From JAQUTK01 sp963677415 (lineage in GTDB: Bacteria; Bacteroidota; Bacteroidia; Bacteroidales; JAQUTK01), in the NCBI GenBank assembly GCA_963677415.2, contig CAXXFJ010000034.1, positions 1 to 64,000 of the forward strand: a DNA stretch of 64,000 bases. Direction: 5' to 3'. Under the pieces are notes generated by a model. It saw nothing but the letters and a program-made list of their open reading frames with translations. It had not been told where the DNA came from and searched no databases. Both the position numbers and the translations under genes were made by a program. This document shows, piece by piece, positions 19,710 to 28,160 of the stretch. Within the stretch, counting starts at the first letter, position 1. Every line of letters starts with the position of its first letter.

Positions 19710-21113
19710 ATGAATAACCACAAATTAGTGTATGCATCTCTCGCTTTATTAGTTGCCTTATGCTTTCATACAGCAGACTTATTTGCTCAGCAATCGTCAT
19801 GGAAAACGGATGATGGGTGGGTGTTACGAAAAGCGCCGGGTAGCTCGAAGTATGAGAAGTTCTTCGCAGTCGGCGTTTGGAATATTCCGGGATATAATCT
19901 TCAGGCGATGGAAGAAGATCCTGTTGCATACAGGATTAATGCCAAGCCTTATCTGGATAAATCACCTCTTTATAACTTGGTGTATCTCTCTCCGGGTAAA
20001 ACCAAATACGAACAAAAGAGGGTGGAAGTAACGGGCTCGATCACTTTTCAGGAAACCCTGAAAGCCTATCTGGACAAAGTGCCCGGATTAAAAAGAGGCA
20101 TTGATAGTGATTATGTAAGGCGTCAATATCTTAATAAACATATTGATGATAAACAGTTGGAAATACTACTGGATAGTGCCATCAACTGTGTTCGCGAAAC
20201 GAATGGTGATGCCGATCATATATGGGCGCCAATTGATGAAATTGTAAATGGAGGTGCAGGGAGTGGTTGGTGCTGGCATCCTTCAGTAGGTGAGAAATTA
20301 AAAGAACGAATAAAGAAGCAGGAAAAGAACACGCTTGTATATACCGACCTTGTTGGTATTGCCAGGGGTAATGCTTTCCTTTTCGAACGAAAATATCTGC
20401 AAACACATGACTCAATGCCGGCGACAGTTCCTTATGATGCATTAGGAAAAGAGGCTAAGATCATGGAGAATCGTCCATTACTCGGATTTCTACGTGCACA
20501 CGACGGAAGACCTGTATATGATAACGGAACTGCCAACTATACGGAATATGATCTGGAGACTTTAAAGTCACTGTTTTATGAGAATCTCAAGATATCAGCT
20601 GCTGCATATAAAGGAAGTGGTGATGTGTTTGGAAGTAATACGTTTATAGATTTTAATACCAATCCGGTATTAGCTGGATCGGCTGTGGATGGTATAAAAG
20701 CCGGTGTAGGAGAGGAGACTCCGGTATGGTTGTATTTTGATGGAAACGGTTATGCTAAACCTTCAAACTTGTCGGCTGTAGATTTTGCCCAGGTGCTCAA
20801 GTGTCAGATTTATACGTCTATCATCCATGGTGCAACGGGCATCATGTTTTGGAACGACCGTTCGCTTTCACCGGAGGTGTTTTATGCTCTGGAGCCTGTG
20901 CTCAAGCAACTTGACGGAAACTTACACATCATAACTATGAATACGGTGGAGAAGAAGGCGGACAACGATCTCCATTATATGATTAAGAATGATAAAGATA
21001 GCCGCTATATTATTGCTTCCAATACGAGTATGAGCGAGTCAATCGAACTGAATATTCCGAATGTGATCAAGAGATCTTTGAAGCCACTTGAGGTTCTTGT
21101 TTCTCCACTTTAA
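19710..21113 (+). CDS. Secreted protein of unknown function, possible glycosidase-like barrel
   Basis: 467 aa with a signal peptide (about 1-26, ending LFAQQ). I cannot assign a family. The pattern of the chain suggests an alpha/beta barrel of a glycoside hydrolase: short beta-strand-like segments ending in acidic residues (HIWAPIDEIVNGG, NTLVYTDLVG, PVWLYFDGNG) and, near the C-terminus, TSIIHGATGIMFWNDRS, which recalls the last barrel strands of several GH families. Asp/Glu in PIDEIV and in YFDGNG are candidate catalytic residues. A short beta domain follows (YIIASNTSMSESIEL). It is monocistronic with its own promoter; the flanking region is decayed DNA upstream and the MscS cluster downstream. 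Confidence 0.6.
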   Translation: MNNHKLVYASLALLVALCFHTADLFAQQSSWKTDDGWVLRKAPGSSKYEKFFAVGVWNIPGYNLQAMEEDPVAYRINAKPYLDKSPLYNLVYLSPGKTKYEQKRVEVTGSITFQETLKAYLDKVPGLKRGIDSDYVRRQYLNKHIDDKQLEILLDSAINCVRETNGDADHIWAPIDEIVNGGAGSGWCWHPSVGEKLKERIKKQEKNTLVYTDLVGIARGNAFLFERKYLQTHDSMPATVPYDALGKEAKIMENRPLLGFLRAHDGRPVYDNGTANYTEYDLETLKSLFYENLKISAAAYKGSGDVFGSNTFIDFNTNPVLAGSAVDGIKAGVGEETPVWLYFDGNGYAKPSNLSAVDFAQVLKCQIYTSIIHGATGIMFWNDRSLSPEVFYALEPVLKQLDGNLHIITMNTVEKKADNDLHYMIKNDKDSRYIIASNTSMSESIELNIPNVIKRSLKPLEVLVSPL

Positions 21114-21131
21114 TTTTTCTTTCTATCATAA

Positions 21132-21168
21132 ATGAGGGTGTGCCATTAATGACATGCCCTCATGCTTT
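21132..21168 (+). terminator. Possible terminator after the gene at 19710
   Basis: Stem atgaggg (21132-21138) with ccctcat (21157-21163), then gcttta. Confidence 0.45.
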
Positions 21169-21333
21169 ATAAATATGGATGAATAATTCTTTTATCAAAC
21201 ATGGTGTTATAATAATCCTACTTCTCCGTCTTAGTAGTGTAATTTTTGAAATACTGATATTTTACATCAAAAAGCAGGAAACGTATTAAATAATTGTTTT
21301 ACTTTGCGTATCAATCCTTAAATATAAACAACA

Positions 21334-21804
21334 ATGAACTACAAGAGACTGGAAGAATTGAATAACTTGCGCCAGAATGGTGCTTTGACTGAAGAAGAGT
21401 TTCAACGTGAAAAGCAGAAGCTTTTTGATCAACCGGGTAGTACTGGTACTAATAACAGTGGGATTCCTTTTGACCTTAGTGAAAGCGCCTATCTCGGATT
21501 GATGAATTTTGTCTTTTTGGTTCCGACTGTCGGATGGATTCTCTCTATCGTAGCCTGGGTGATTGGCAAAGATAAATCGCCAAAGATTGACGAACAAGGT
21601 AAGAATATCGTTAACTTTATGATAAGCTATGCTTTATATGCACTTATCTTTTTTTGCTCCATTCTTATGATTATTGGTATTGCTCTTATTCCTCTAGCGA
21701 TTGTTGGAGGAATCCTCGTTTTTATCCTTCCTATCATTGCCGGAATTAAGGGCTTGAATGGTGAGACGTGGCGTTATCCGATTACCATCGAGTTTATCCG
21801 ATAG
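21334..21804 (+). CDS. SHOCT-DUF4870-like membrane protein (paralogue 1)
   Basis: 156 aa. Residues 1-32 (LEELNNLRQNGALTEEEFQ) form a SHOCT-type short helical motif; 47-156 are a membrane domain with three hydrophobic segments (about 54-76, 92-116, 117-138) and conserved turns GWILSIVAWVIGK, IDEQGKNIVNFMISY and a closing FxYP-like element (WRYPITIEFI), which fits DUF4870. Function unknown; SHOCT motifs are thought to support oligomerisation. It closely resembles the protein at 25126-25701, and two MscS channel genes lie between the pair. The unusual order (SHOCT at the N-terminus of a DUF4870 protein) is shared by both paralogues. Confidence 0.75.
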   Translation: MNYKRLEELNNLRQNGALTEEEFQREKQKLFDQPGSTGTNNSGIPFDLSESAYLGLMNFVFLVPTVGWILSIVAWVIGKDKSPKIDEQGKNIVNFMISYALYALIFFCSILMIIGIALIPLAIVGGILVFILPIIAGIKGLNGETWRYPITIEFIR

Positions 21805-22187
21805 AATGATTTGTGATTTGGGAACTGAGAAGATCCGTTTTCTTTAGAAATTACTTATCGACAAGATACTTGGTACATTTATTTCTATTAAGATTATTAT
21901 AGGGGAACTTTACTTTTTATGGTAAAGCTCCCTTTATCAATTATATTGTTGGTCATATGGATCTTTATTACTAAATTTGTGATTGTAATATTGAATAAAT
22001 GCTACACTCGGAGTCACGTTGCTCTCTGATTTCTCTAGGATAAAGGAGGTCGGAAAACTAAAATTCAAAAGCCACTAGTCCACTAGAGATTATAGGTAAG
22101 TCAATAGATACATCGTTTCTATCTGATTCAATATTATTGTTGATGGATATAACCATCACTATTTAAATAACAAATAATCATTTTCTT
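21805..22187. other. Intergenic region with one weak terminator
   Basis: 380 bases. A hairpin at 21901-21934 (aggg..ctttac with gtaaag..ccct) probably ends the transcript of paralogue 1. The remainder shows no open frame of coding character. Confidence 0.5.
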
Positions 22188-23048
22188 ATGAAAGAACAAA
22201 TCGCTAAATTTCAAGATCTTATTCTCCCATTGCTTATAACGCACGGAATTAAAATAGTTCTCATTATTTTAGGCTATCTGATTTTGAACAATGTTTTAAA
22301 GAAATTGATTCAAAGATCCATCCGAATTTCAGTAAGGACAGGAAATTATGTATCGAAAGAAGCTGAAACAAAGAGAGAAAATACGTTGATAAGAATTTGT
22401 ACCGGAGTCACCAGAATCTCCCTGCTTACTATGTCAATATTGATGATTCTTTCAGAAGTTGGATTAGAAATCGGACCAATCCTTGCAGGTGCCGGAATAG
22501 TTGGACTTGCAGTTGGATTTGGAGGTCAGTATCTTATTCGTGACATTATATCCGGTCTATTTATCATTATTGAAAATCAATATCGCGTAGGCGATGTTGT
22601 AAGCTTTGATGGAACGGGTGGACTTGTTGAAGATATTAGTTTAAGAATGACTACAATCAGGGACTTGGATGGAACGGTACATCACATACCTCATGGAGAA
22701 ATAAAGAAAGTGGCCAATCTTTCAAAAACTTACTCACGAGTAAATATGAACATAGGTATTAGCTACAATTCAAATATTGAGCATGTAATTAAAGTGGTTA
22801 ATCAGATAGGCAAAGAGTTGGCAGAGGATCCAAAATGGAAAGACTCAATTCTCTCACCTCCTCAATTTCTTCGTATTGATGATTTTGCTGATTCTGCAAT
22901 TATTATCAAGATATTGGGAGATACACAACCAATAAAGCAATGGGAAGTCAGTGGGGAGTTGCGAAAAAGGATAAAAGCTACTTTTGATAGTGAGGGAATA
23001 GAGATACCTTTCCCACAAAGAGTGATCCACGCAGCAGTAAAGAAATGA
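22188..23048 (+). CDS. Small MscS-family mechanosensitive channel
   Basis: 286-aa channel that opens on membrane tension and releases osmolytes. Three transmembrane segments (about 14-36, 68-90, 96-125); the pore helix is Gly/Ala-rich (AGAGIVGLAVGFGGQ) and is followed by the MscS beta domain (YRVGDVVSFDGTGGLVEDI, RTT-like MTTIRDLDGTVHHIPHG) and the alpha/beta cytoplasmic vestibule to the C-terminus. It lacks extra domains, as in E. coli MscS, which is the same length. It lies about 150 bp before a second, larger MscS-family gene on the same strand; co-transcription is possible. Confidence 0.9.
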   Translation: MKEQIAKFQDLILPLLITHGIKIVLIILGYLILNNVLKKLIQRSIRISVRTGNYVSKEAETKRENTLIRICTGVTRISLLTMSILMILSEVGLEIGPILAGAGIVGLAVGFGGQYLIRDIISGLFIIIENQYRVGDVVSFDGTGGLVEDISLRMTTIRDLDGTVHHIPHGEIKKVANLSKTYSRVNMNIGISYNSNIEHVIKVVNQIGKELAEDPKWKDSILSPPQFLRIDDFADSAIIIKILGDTQPIKQWEVSGELRKRIKATFDSEGIEIPFPQRVIHAAVKK

Positions 23049-23196
23049 TGAAGTATCTGTTCTTTCGTGTTGCATTTGTTTCGACTATAAGCTAGATTAG
23101 TTCTCAATATATGTAGTCGCTAATTTTTTTGAATCATTGTTTCTAACAAACAGATCTGTATTGTGCAGGAATCCATATTCTAATTACGCCGCAAGT

Positions 23197-25086
23197 ATGA
23201 AATCTACTCCTATTTTAATTTTGTCACTCTTGCTGTCGCTATTTTCTGGTTTTGTGATAGCACAATCGGACAGTTCTACTGTTGATCGTGATTCTGTGAA
23301 TGTTGCGGTTTTGAAAGAGTACAACAAGAGACTGTTGGAATTTGAGCAGCAACGAGTGGCAGACTCCGTCATGAAGACGGATCTTGAACAGAAACTCAGT
23401 TCCCTGAAGAATACAGAGAATCTTCAGAAAACAAAATTATTGGAACAGTTGAAGACTATTGAGGAAAATGATAGTCAGAGGAGAGCAACTAAGGATAAAC
23501 GGATTGACTCTCTTCGAATTAATGCGTTGGGATATCCGGTTGTGAGTGTAATGAGTGATACTTTATTCTATATCTATTCCAAACTTGGAGCTTCCATGGC
23601 TTGGGAGAGGGCTAGAAATGTCTCTGCAAAAATTAAGTTGCTATACGAAGATGATTTTCTGAATGTTGACTCGATTCTGGTAGTAAATTCAGAATATACC
23701 TATGATATTGTATATAAGGATGCTATTATCATGAGTGTTTCTGAAACTGATGCAATTTGGTACAACATGAGTATGGCTGAGCTCAGTAAAGAATGCACGA
23801 CAAAGATACAACAATCAATTGAGTTAGCGAAAAAGGAAAATAGTTTGGAAAGAGTTTTAATACGTATCGGACTAGCTTTGCTGGTTGTCGCTTTTGCCTG
23901 GATAATATTCCGTCTGGTGCGCAAGGGATATGGCTTGTTGCTGGATTATATTCATGTGAATCAAAGCCGATTTCTAAAGAACTTATCTTACAAGGATTAC
24001 ACCTTTCTTTCGGCTGAACAGGAATTGCAAACGACATTGTTCCTTCTGAAACTCTTTCACTGGTTAGTATATGCGCTTCTGCTTTATCTTACACTTCCGA
24101 TTGTATTTAGTATTTTCCCGTTCTCGCGTAACTGGGCTGATGCACTTTTTATGCTTATCTGGTCTCCATTCAAAGGGATGTTGTTATCTGTTTGGGACTA
24201 TATGCCCAAGTTATTTACAATCCTGGTTATCTTATTTGTAATGAAGTATGTGATACGGCTTGTGAAATATATTTTCATGGAGATTGAGTTGGGAAAGTTG
24301 AAAATATCCGGGTTTCATCAAGATTGGGCAATACCTACATGGAGTATTGTGAGATTCTTACTCTATGCTTTTATGTTCGTTCTGATTTTCCCGTCTTTGC
24401 CAGGTTCAAGTTCTAAAGTCTTTCAGGGAGTATCCGTCTTTATAGGTGTGTTGTTTTCTTTGGGTTCTTCTACAGCTATAGCAAATATGGTGGCAGGTTT
24501 GGTGATTACATATATGCGTCCGTTTAAGATTGGAGATCGTATCATGATTGGTAATGTTACTGGCGATGTTGTTGAGAAAACGTTGCTTGTTACGCGTATC
24601 GTCACGATTAAGAACGAAGTTATTACTATTCCTAACTCTGCTGTTCTTTCCGGAAATACAACTAATTATAGTATGGGAGCTGAAGAGAAGGGTCTGATAA
24701 TTCATTCATCTGTTAGCATTGGTTATGATGTGCCATGGAAAGAGGTGAGTGGAGCTCTGATAGAAGCTGCATTACGTACTCCGATGGTGATGAAGAGACC
24801 GGTACCTTTTGTATTACAAACAAGTTTGGATGATTTCTATGTAGTATATCAAATCAATTGCTATACGAAAGAAGCCAGCAAACAAGCCTTAATATATTCA
24901 TCTTTACATCAGCATATTTTGGATGTATGTAATGAAAAGGGAATTGAGATTATGTCTCCACACTACCGTTCAGAAAGGGATGGTAATAAAATTGCGATTC
25001 CAGATGAGTATCTTTCGAAGATTCTTCATGATTCGAAGACGGAGGTGGAACTGAAAGTTGATGAAGGAACAAATGAGAAACAATAA
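23197..25086 (+). CDS. Large MscS-family channel with periplasmic coiled coil
   Basis: 629 aa from the ATG at 23197. That start gives a clean signal peptide (MKSTPILILSLLLSLFSGFV); the 20 codons before it do not fit. Residues about 30-105 form a charged coiled coil (LLEFEQQRVADSVMKTDLEQ), then a periplasmic domain to about 210, four or five transmembrane segments (about 222-430), the pore helix (GVLFSLGSSTAIANMVAGLV), and the MscS beta and C-terminal domains (MRPFKIGDRIMIGNVTGDVVE, ITIPNSAVLSGNTTNYS). It resembles the MscK/YbdG-like group. The next gene starts 39 bp later, so they are probably one operon. Confidence 0.88.
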   Translation: MKSTPILILSLLLSLFSGFVIAQSDSSTVDRDSVNVAVLKEYNKRLLEFEQQRVADSVMKTDLEQKLSSLKNTENLQKTKLLEQLKTIEENDSQRRATKDKRIDSLRINALGYPVVSVMSDTLFYIYSKLGASMAWERARNVSAKIKLLYEDDFLNVDSILVVNSEYTYDIVYKDAIIMSVSETDAIWYNMSMAELSKECTTKIQQSIELAKKENSLERVLIRIGLALLVVAFAWIIFRLVRKGYGLLLDYIHVNQSRFLKNLSYKDYTFLSAEQELQTTLFLLKLFHWLVYALLLYLTLPIVFSIFPFSRNWADALFMLIWSPFKGMLLSVWDYMPKLFTILVILFVMKYVIRLVKYIFMEIELGKLKISGFHQDWAIPTWSIVRFLLYAFMFVLIFPSLPGSSSKVFQGVSVFIGVLFSLGSSTAIANMVAGLVITYMRPFKIGDRIMIGNVTGDVVEKTLLVTRIVTIKNEVITIPNSAVLSGNTTNYSMGAEEKGLIIHSSVSIGYDVPWKEVSGALIEAALRTPMVMKRPVPFVLQTSLDDFYVVYQINCYTKEASKQALIYSSLHQHILDVCNEKGIEIMSPHYRSERDGNKIAIPDEYLSKILHDSKTEVELKVDEGTNEKQ

Positions 25087-25125
25087 CGGCTTTTACAAAT
25101 AAAACTAACTAAAACATCTAAAACA

Positions 25126-25701
25126 ATGAACTTAAAGAAACTGGAAAAATTAAACGACCTACGTAAAAATGGTGCACTTACAGAAGAAGAATTTCAACAG
25201 GAGAAACAAAAGCTGATGAATGAGACTAGCTCTTCTTCTGCTCCTGCAGGAGATATACCCTTTAATCTGACGGAAAATACGTATATGGGATTGATGAATC
25301 TGATTGTTCTGCTGCCTTATATTGGGTGGATCCTATCAATTATTGCGTGGGTACTTGGCAAGGAAAAATCCGAAAAGATTGATATTCAAGGAAAGAATAT
25401 CTTGAACTGGATGATCAGTTATTTGATCTATGCCATTGGTCTCTCATTTATTCTGATGTTCATATCTATCATCGGTGGAGCTGCAATGTTCGGTATGGGA
25501 ATGATGGGTATGAATGGTATGGGTATGCATGGTATAGGTATGGGAGGACTGGGAATATTTGGAGCATTAAGTGCTGTTGGATTTTCCGGATTTGGATTGG
25601 TTGTAGTTCTTTTTGTTGTCATTCTTCCAATTATTGGAGCAATTAAAGGCTTTAATGGTAATACGTTCCGTTATCCGCTGACCATTTCCTTTATCAAGTA
25701 A
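25126..25701 (+). CDS. SHOCT-DUF4870-like membrane protein (paralogue 2) with Met/Gly-rich insert
   Basis: 191 aa, paralogous to 21334-21804 over its full length: SHOCT helix (LEKLNDLRKNGALTEEEFQ) at 1-32, then GWILSIIAWVLGKEK, IDIQGKNILNWMISY and the closing FRYPLTISFIK. It differs by a 35-residue insert; residues about 117-145 are almost only Met and Gly with one Asn and one His (pattern MGMMGMNGMGMHG). The insert could be a glycine-rich helix-packing hairpin or a soft-metal (copper) site; neither is shown. It follows the large MscS gene by 39 bp. Confidence 0.75.
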   Translation: MNLKKLEKLNDLRKNGALTEEEFQQEKQKLMNETSSSSAPAGDIPFNLTENTYMGLMNLIVLLPYIGWILSIIAWVLGKEKSEKIDIQGKNILNWMISYLIYAIGLSFILMFISIIGGAAMFGMGMMGMNGMGMHGIGMGGLGIFGALSAVGFSGFGLVVVLFVVILPIIGAIKGFNGNTFRYPLTISFIK

Positions 25702-25720
25702 GTTTCAGATATTTATAGTA

Positions 25721-25752
25721 GAAGGCCGGTTGCACAATGCAGCCGGCCTTCT
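25721..25752. terminator. Bidirectional intrinsic terminator
   Basis: 13-bp stem gaaggccggttgc/gcagccggccttc with one G-U pair and 5-nt loop, followed by ttttg on the plus strand; lies between the convergent DUF4870 and pirin genes. Confidence 0.85.
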
Positions 25753-25768
25753 TTTGATATTACAGGGC

Positions 25769-26776
25769 TTAGGGTCTTTCAATAGTCCCGTCCGCATGAC
25801 GTGCGAACCGGGGTTTCTTCTTTGTGCAAACAGGGTCTTCAACATCCCATGGCCAGCCACCAAAGCGAGTCTTCTGATAGTCCTCATACGCTTGTTGAAC
25901 TTCTGGCATGCTGTTCATTACAAACGGTCCGTACACTGCTATTGGTTCGTTTATGGGTTCTCCTTCTAACAAAAGCAGATGGGCACGTTTCTTACCATTC
26001 TTTATAAAGATATCGGCATTACCATCAAGGTCGGCACAGTATCCTTTTTTCAGCACTTCCTCATAGATAGTCAGTTTCTCTCCTTCAAAGAAGTAGAGCA
26101 TCCGGTTGAGCGTGGGAGAGATAGGGGGCAGGATAACGGTTGCTTCAGCTTCCATATCGATCACCCAGATACCAACATGATGACTACGATCTGCAGCCCA
26201 TGATGCAGGAGGTGGTTCGAGACTCTTTTCACCTTTGCAGGTACCAGCTACGAGCTTGATGCGAGCAGTCTTTCCAGCTTCATTGGTTTGCACCAGAAGA
26301 GGTGTCTTTTCATTCCATAACATCCTGTAAGCAGGAGTTGCAAACTTATCTTTCTGTGGTAGATTGAGCCATATCTGGAATAATTCCATCGGATTAGCTC
26401 CTTCCTCATTCAATAAAGGAAACATTTCCGAATGTTGAATGCCCGATCCGGCAGTCATCCACTGCACATCTCCTTTGCCATAACGTCCTTGTGATCCTCT
26501 TGAGTCTGAATGATCCACAAAACCTTTGGTGACAACCGTAATGGTTTCAAAACCCCGGTGTGGATGAACGGGGAAGCCGGGAATCTTATCTCCATAATAC
26601 ATCCGCCAAGGGGCATGGTGATTAAAATCATTGCCGATACTTCGTCCAGGAAGGTAGTGCACCGGTTCCATCTTGGTATTACCGGTGGGAAAGGAATCCT
26701 TATGGTGCATACAAGCAATAAACGGACTCTTTACGATGAGCTGAAATCCCATCTTCTCAATGTGCATTGTTTTCAT
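25769..26776 (-). CDS. Pirin-family protein
   Basis: 335-aa bicupin of the pirin family. The N-terminal cupin has the metal-binding set HPHRGFET (two His) and SGIQHSEMF (His plus acidic residue), so it should bind iron; bacterial pirins such as E. coli YhhW have quercetin 2,3-dioxygenase activity, others act as redox sensors. The C-terminal cupin has NEPIAVYGPFVMNS, also typical. Length is slightly above the usual 230-290 aa because of a C-terminal tail (WPWDVEDP). The ATG at 26776 or 26767 is preferred to 26785, which leaves three further residues. The gene is divergent from the alcohol dehydrogenase. Confidence 0.87.
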   Translation of the reverse strand: MKTMHIEKMGFQLIVKSPFIACMHHKDSFPTGNTKMEPVHYLPGRSIGNDFNHHAPWRMYYGDKIPGFPVHPHRGFETITVVTKGFVDHSDSRGSQGRYGKGDVQWMTAGSGIQHSEMFPLLNEEGANPMELFQIWLNLPQKDKFATPAYRMLWNEKTPLLVQTNEAGKTARIKLVAGTCKGEKSLEPPPASWAADRSHHVGIWVIDMEAEATVILPPISPTLNRMLYFFEGEKLTIYEEVLKKGYCADLDGNADIFIKNGKKRAHLLLLEGEPINEPIAVYGPFVMNSMPEVQQAYEDYQKTRFGGWPWDVEDPVCTKKKPRFARHADGTIERP

Positions 26777-26843
26777 AGGGCTCAATTATAAGTATTCTTA
26801 ATCTCCCTTTATGGGTGAATGCTATCTGGTTACCTTAGAATCA

Positions 26844-26851
26844 CAAAGATA
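26844..26851 (-). promoter_or_regulatory. -7 box for the pirin gene
   Basis: TATCTTTG on the minus strand, about 70 nt before the ATG. It lies 47 bp from the divergent box at 26898, so the two promoters may share regulatory DNA. Confidence 0.6.
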
Positions 26852-26897
26852 TAAATTATATGACAGTAAGCAACTATAGTATATAAAGATAAAATTA

Positions 26898-26905
26898 TAT
26901 CTTTG
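26898..26905 (+). promoter_or_regulatory. -7 box for the alcohol dehydrogenase gene
   Basis: TATCTTTG matches TAnnTTTG. With a start point near 26912 it supports the ATG at 26927 rather than 26903. Confidence 0.65.
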
Positions 26906-26926
26906 CGAGTATTAAACATCAGAAAT

Positions 26927-28099
26927 ATGAAACAAAAAATTATGGATCAATATCTCCCTACCAGATTGATTTTCGGTTGTGGAAGTATTGAGAAGCTTGG
27001 AAATATGACTCTTCCGGGCAAGAGAGCGTTAGTGGTTGTCTCATCTGGAACTTCCATGCACCTATTTGGATACCTGGATAAGGTGAAAGAAGCTCTGAAA
27101 GCTAATAATGTAGAAGTGATCGTGTACGATAAAGTGCAGTCTAATCCGATAAAGAGTCATGTCATGGACGCTGCTGCAATCTGCCGGAATGAAAAATGCG
27201 ATTTTATAATCGGATTGGGTGGTGGTAGTTCGATTGATTCGGCTAAGGCAATAGCTGTAATGGCTTGTAATGAGGGTGATTATTGGGACTATGTAGGTGG
27301 GGGATCAGGTAAAGGGAAACCGACTATTGGTGGAGCCTTGCCTGTGATAGCAATTCCAACAACTGCAGGGACTGGGACAGAGATGGATCCGTGGACTGTG
27401 ATTACCAATGAAGAGAAACAGGAGAAGATTGGTTTTGGAAATAACTTTACCTTTCCCGTTTGTTCCATAGTGGATCCTGAACTGATGCTTTCTGTGCCAC
27501 CTGTATTTACAGCTTACCAGGGATTTGATGCCTTTTTTCATGCTGCGGAAGGGTTTATTGCAAACATTGCAACTCCGCTCAGCGAACTCTATTCGCTGGA
27601 GAGCATCCGTCTGCTATCCAATTATCTGCATAAAGCTGTGGCAGATGGAAGTGATGTTGAAGCTCGTACAAAAGTGGCTTGGGCAAGTACTCTTTCGGGA
27701 ATGGTGGAATCGACTTCAAGCTGTACGTCTGAACACTCATTGGAACATGCTATGAGTGCTTATTATCCGGCACTTCCTCACGGAGCCGGATTGATAGCAA
27801 TCTCTTTGGCTTATTTCTCTCACTTCGTATATGATGTGCCTGAACGCTATATAAAGATGGCGGAAGTGATGACTGGAAAGAAGGTGACGGATCCGAATGA
27901 GTTTATCCATGCGTTGGCCGCTATGCAGGTGAGATGCCGGGTGGATACTATCAGACTTTCAGACTATGGTATCAAAAGTGCCGATCTGCCACGCTTTGTG
28001 ACAAATGCAACTGAGACAATGGGAAAGCTTTTCGAGTTTGATCCACAGTCACTTACAGAAAGTGAGAAACTCGATATCTACAAAAAGTCATACAAATAG
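26927..28099 (+). CDS. Iron-containing alcohol dehydrogenase
   Basis: 390-aa group III alcohol dehydrogenase; interconverts an alcohol and aldehyde or ketone with NAD(P)H. The nucleotide loop GLGGGSSIDSAKA and the motif TTAGTGTEMDPW are present. The four metal ligands of the family can be seen: Asp and His in GFDAFFHAAEG, His in SLEHAMS and His in ALPHGAG. It is similar to the butanol dehydrogenase/YqhD branch, but the substrate is not fixed. The start at 26927 is set by the promoter position. The GH2 gene follows after 61 bp on the same strand with no terminator seen between, so co-transcription is possible. Confidence 0.88.
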   Translation: MKQKIMDQYLPTRLIFGCGSIEKLGNMTLPGKRALVVVSSGTSMHLFGYLDKVKEALKANNVEVIVYDKVQSNPIKSHVMDAAAICRNEKCDFIIGLGGGSSIDSAKAIAVMACNEGDYWDYVGGGSGKGKPTIGGALPVIAIPTTAGTGTEMDPWTVITNEEKQEKIGFGNNFTFPVCSIVDPELMLSVPPVFTAYQGFDAFFHAAEGFIANIATPLSELYSLESIRLLSNYLHKAVADGSDVEARTKVAWASTLSGMVESTSSCTSEHSLEHAMSAYYPALPHGAGLIAISLAYFSHFVYDVPERYIKMAEVMTGKKVTDPNEFIHALAAMQVRCRVDTIRLSDYGIKSADLPRFVTNATETMGKLFEFDPQSLTESEKLDIYKKSYK

Positions 28100-28160
28100 T
28101 TATTCGCCCTATAATTTATATATATACATCAAAATAGTTGAACATCTAATACCTATAGAA

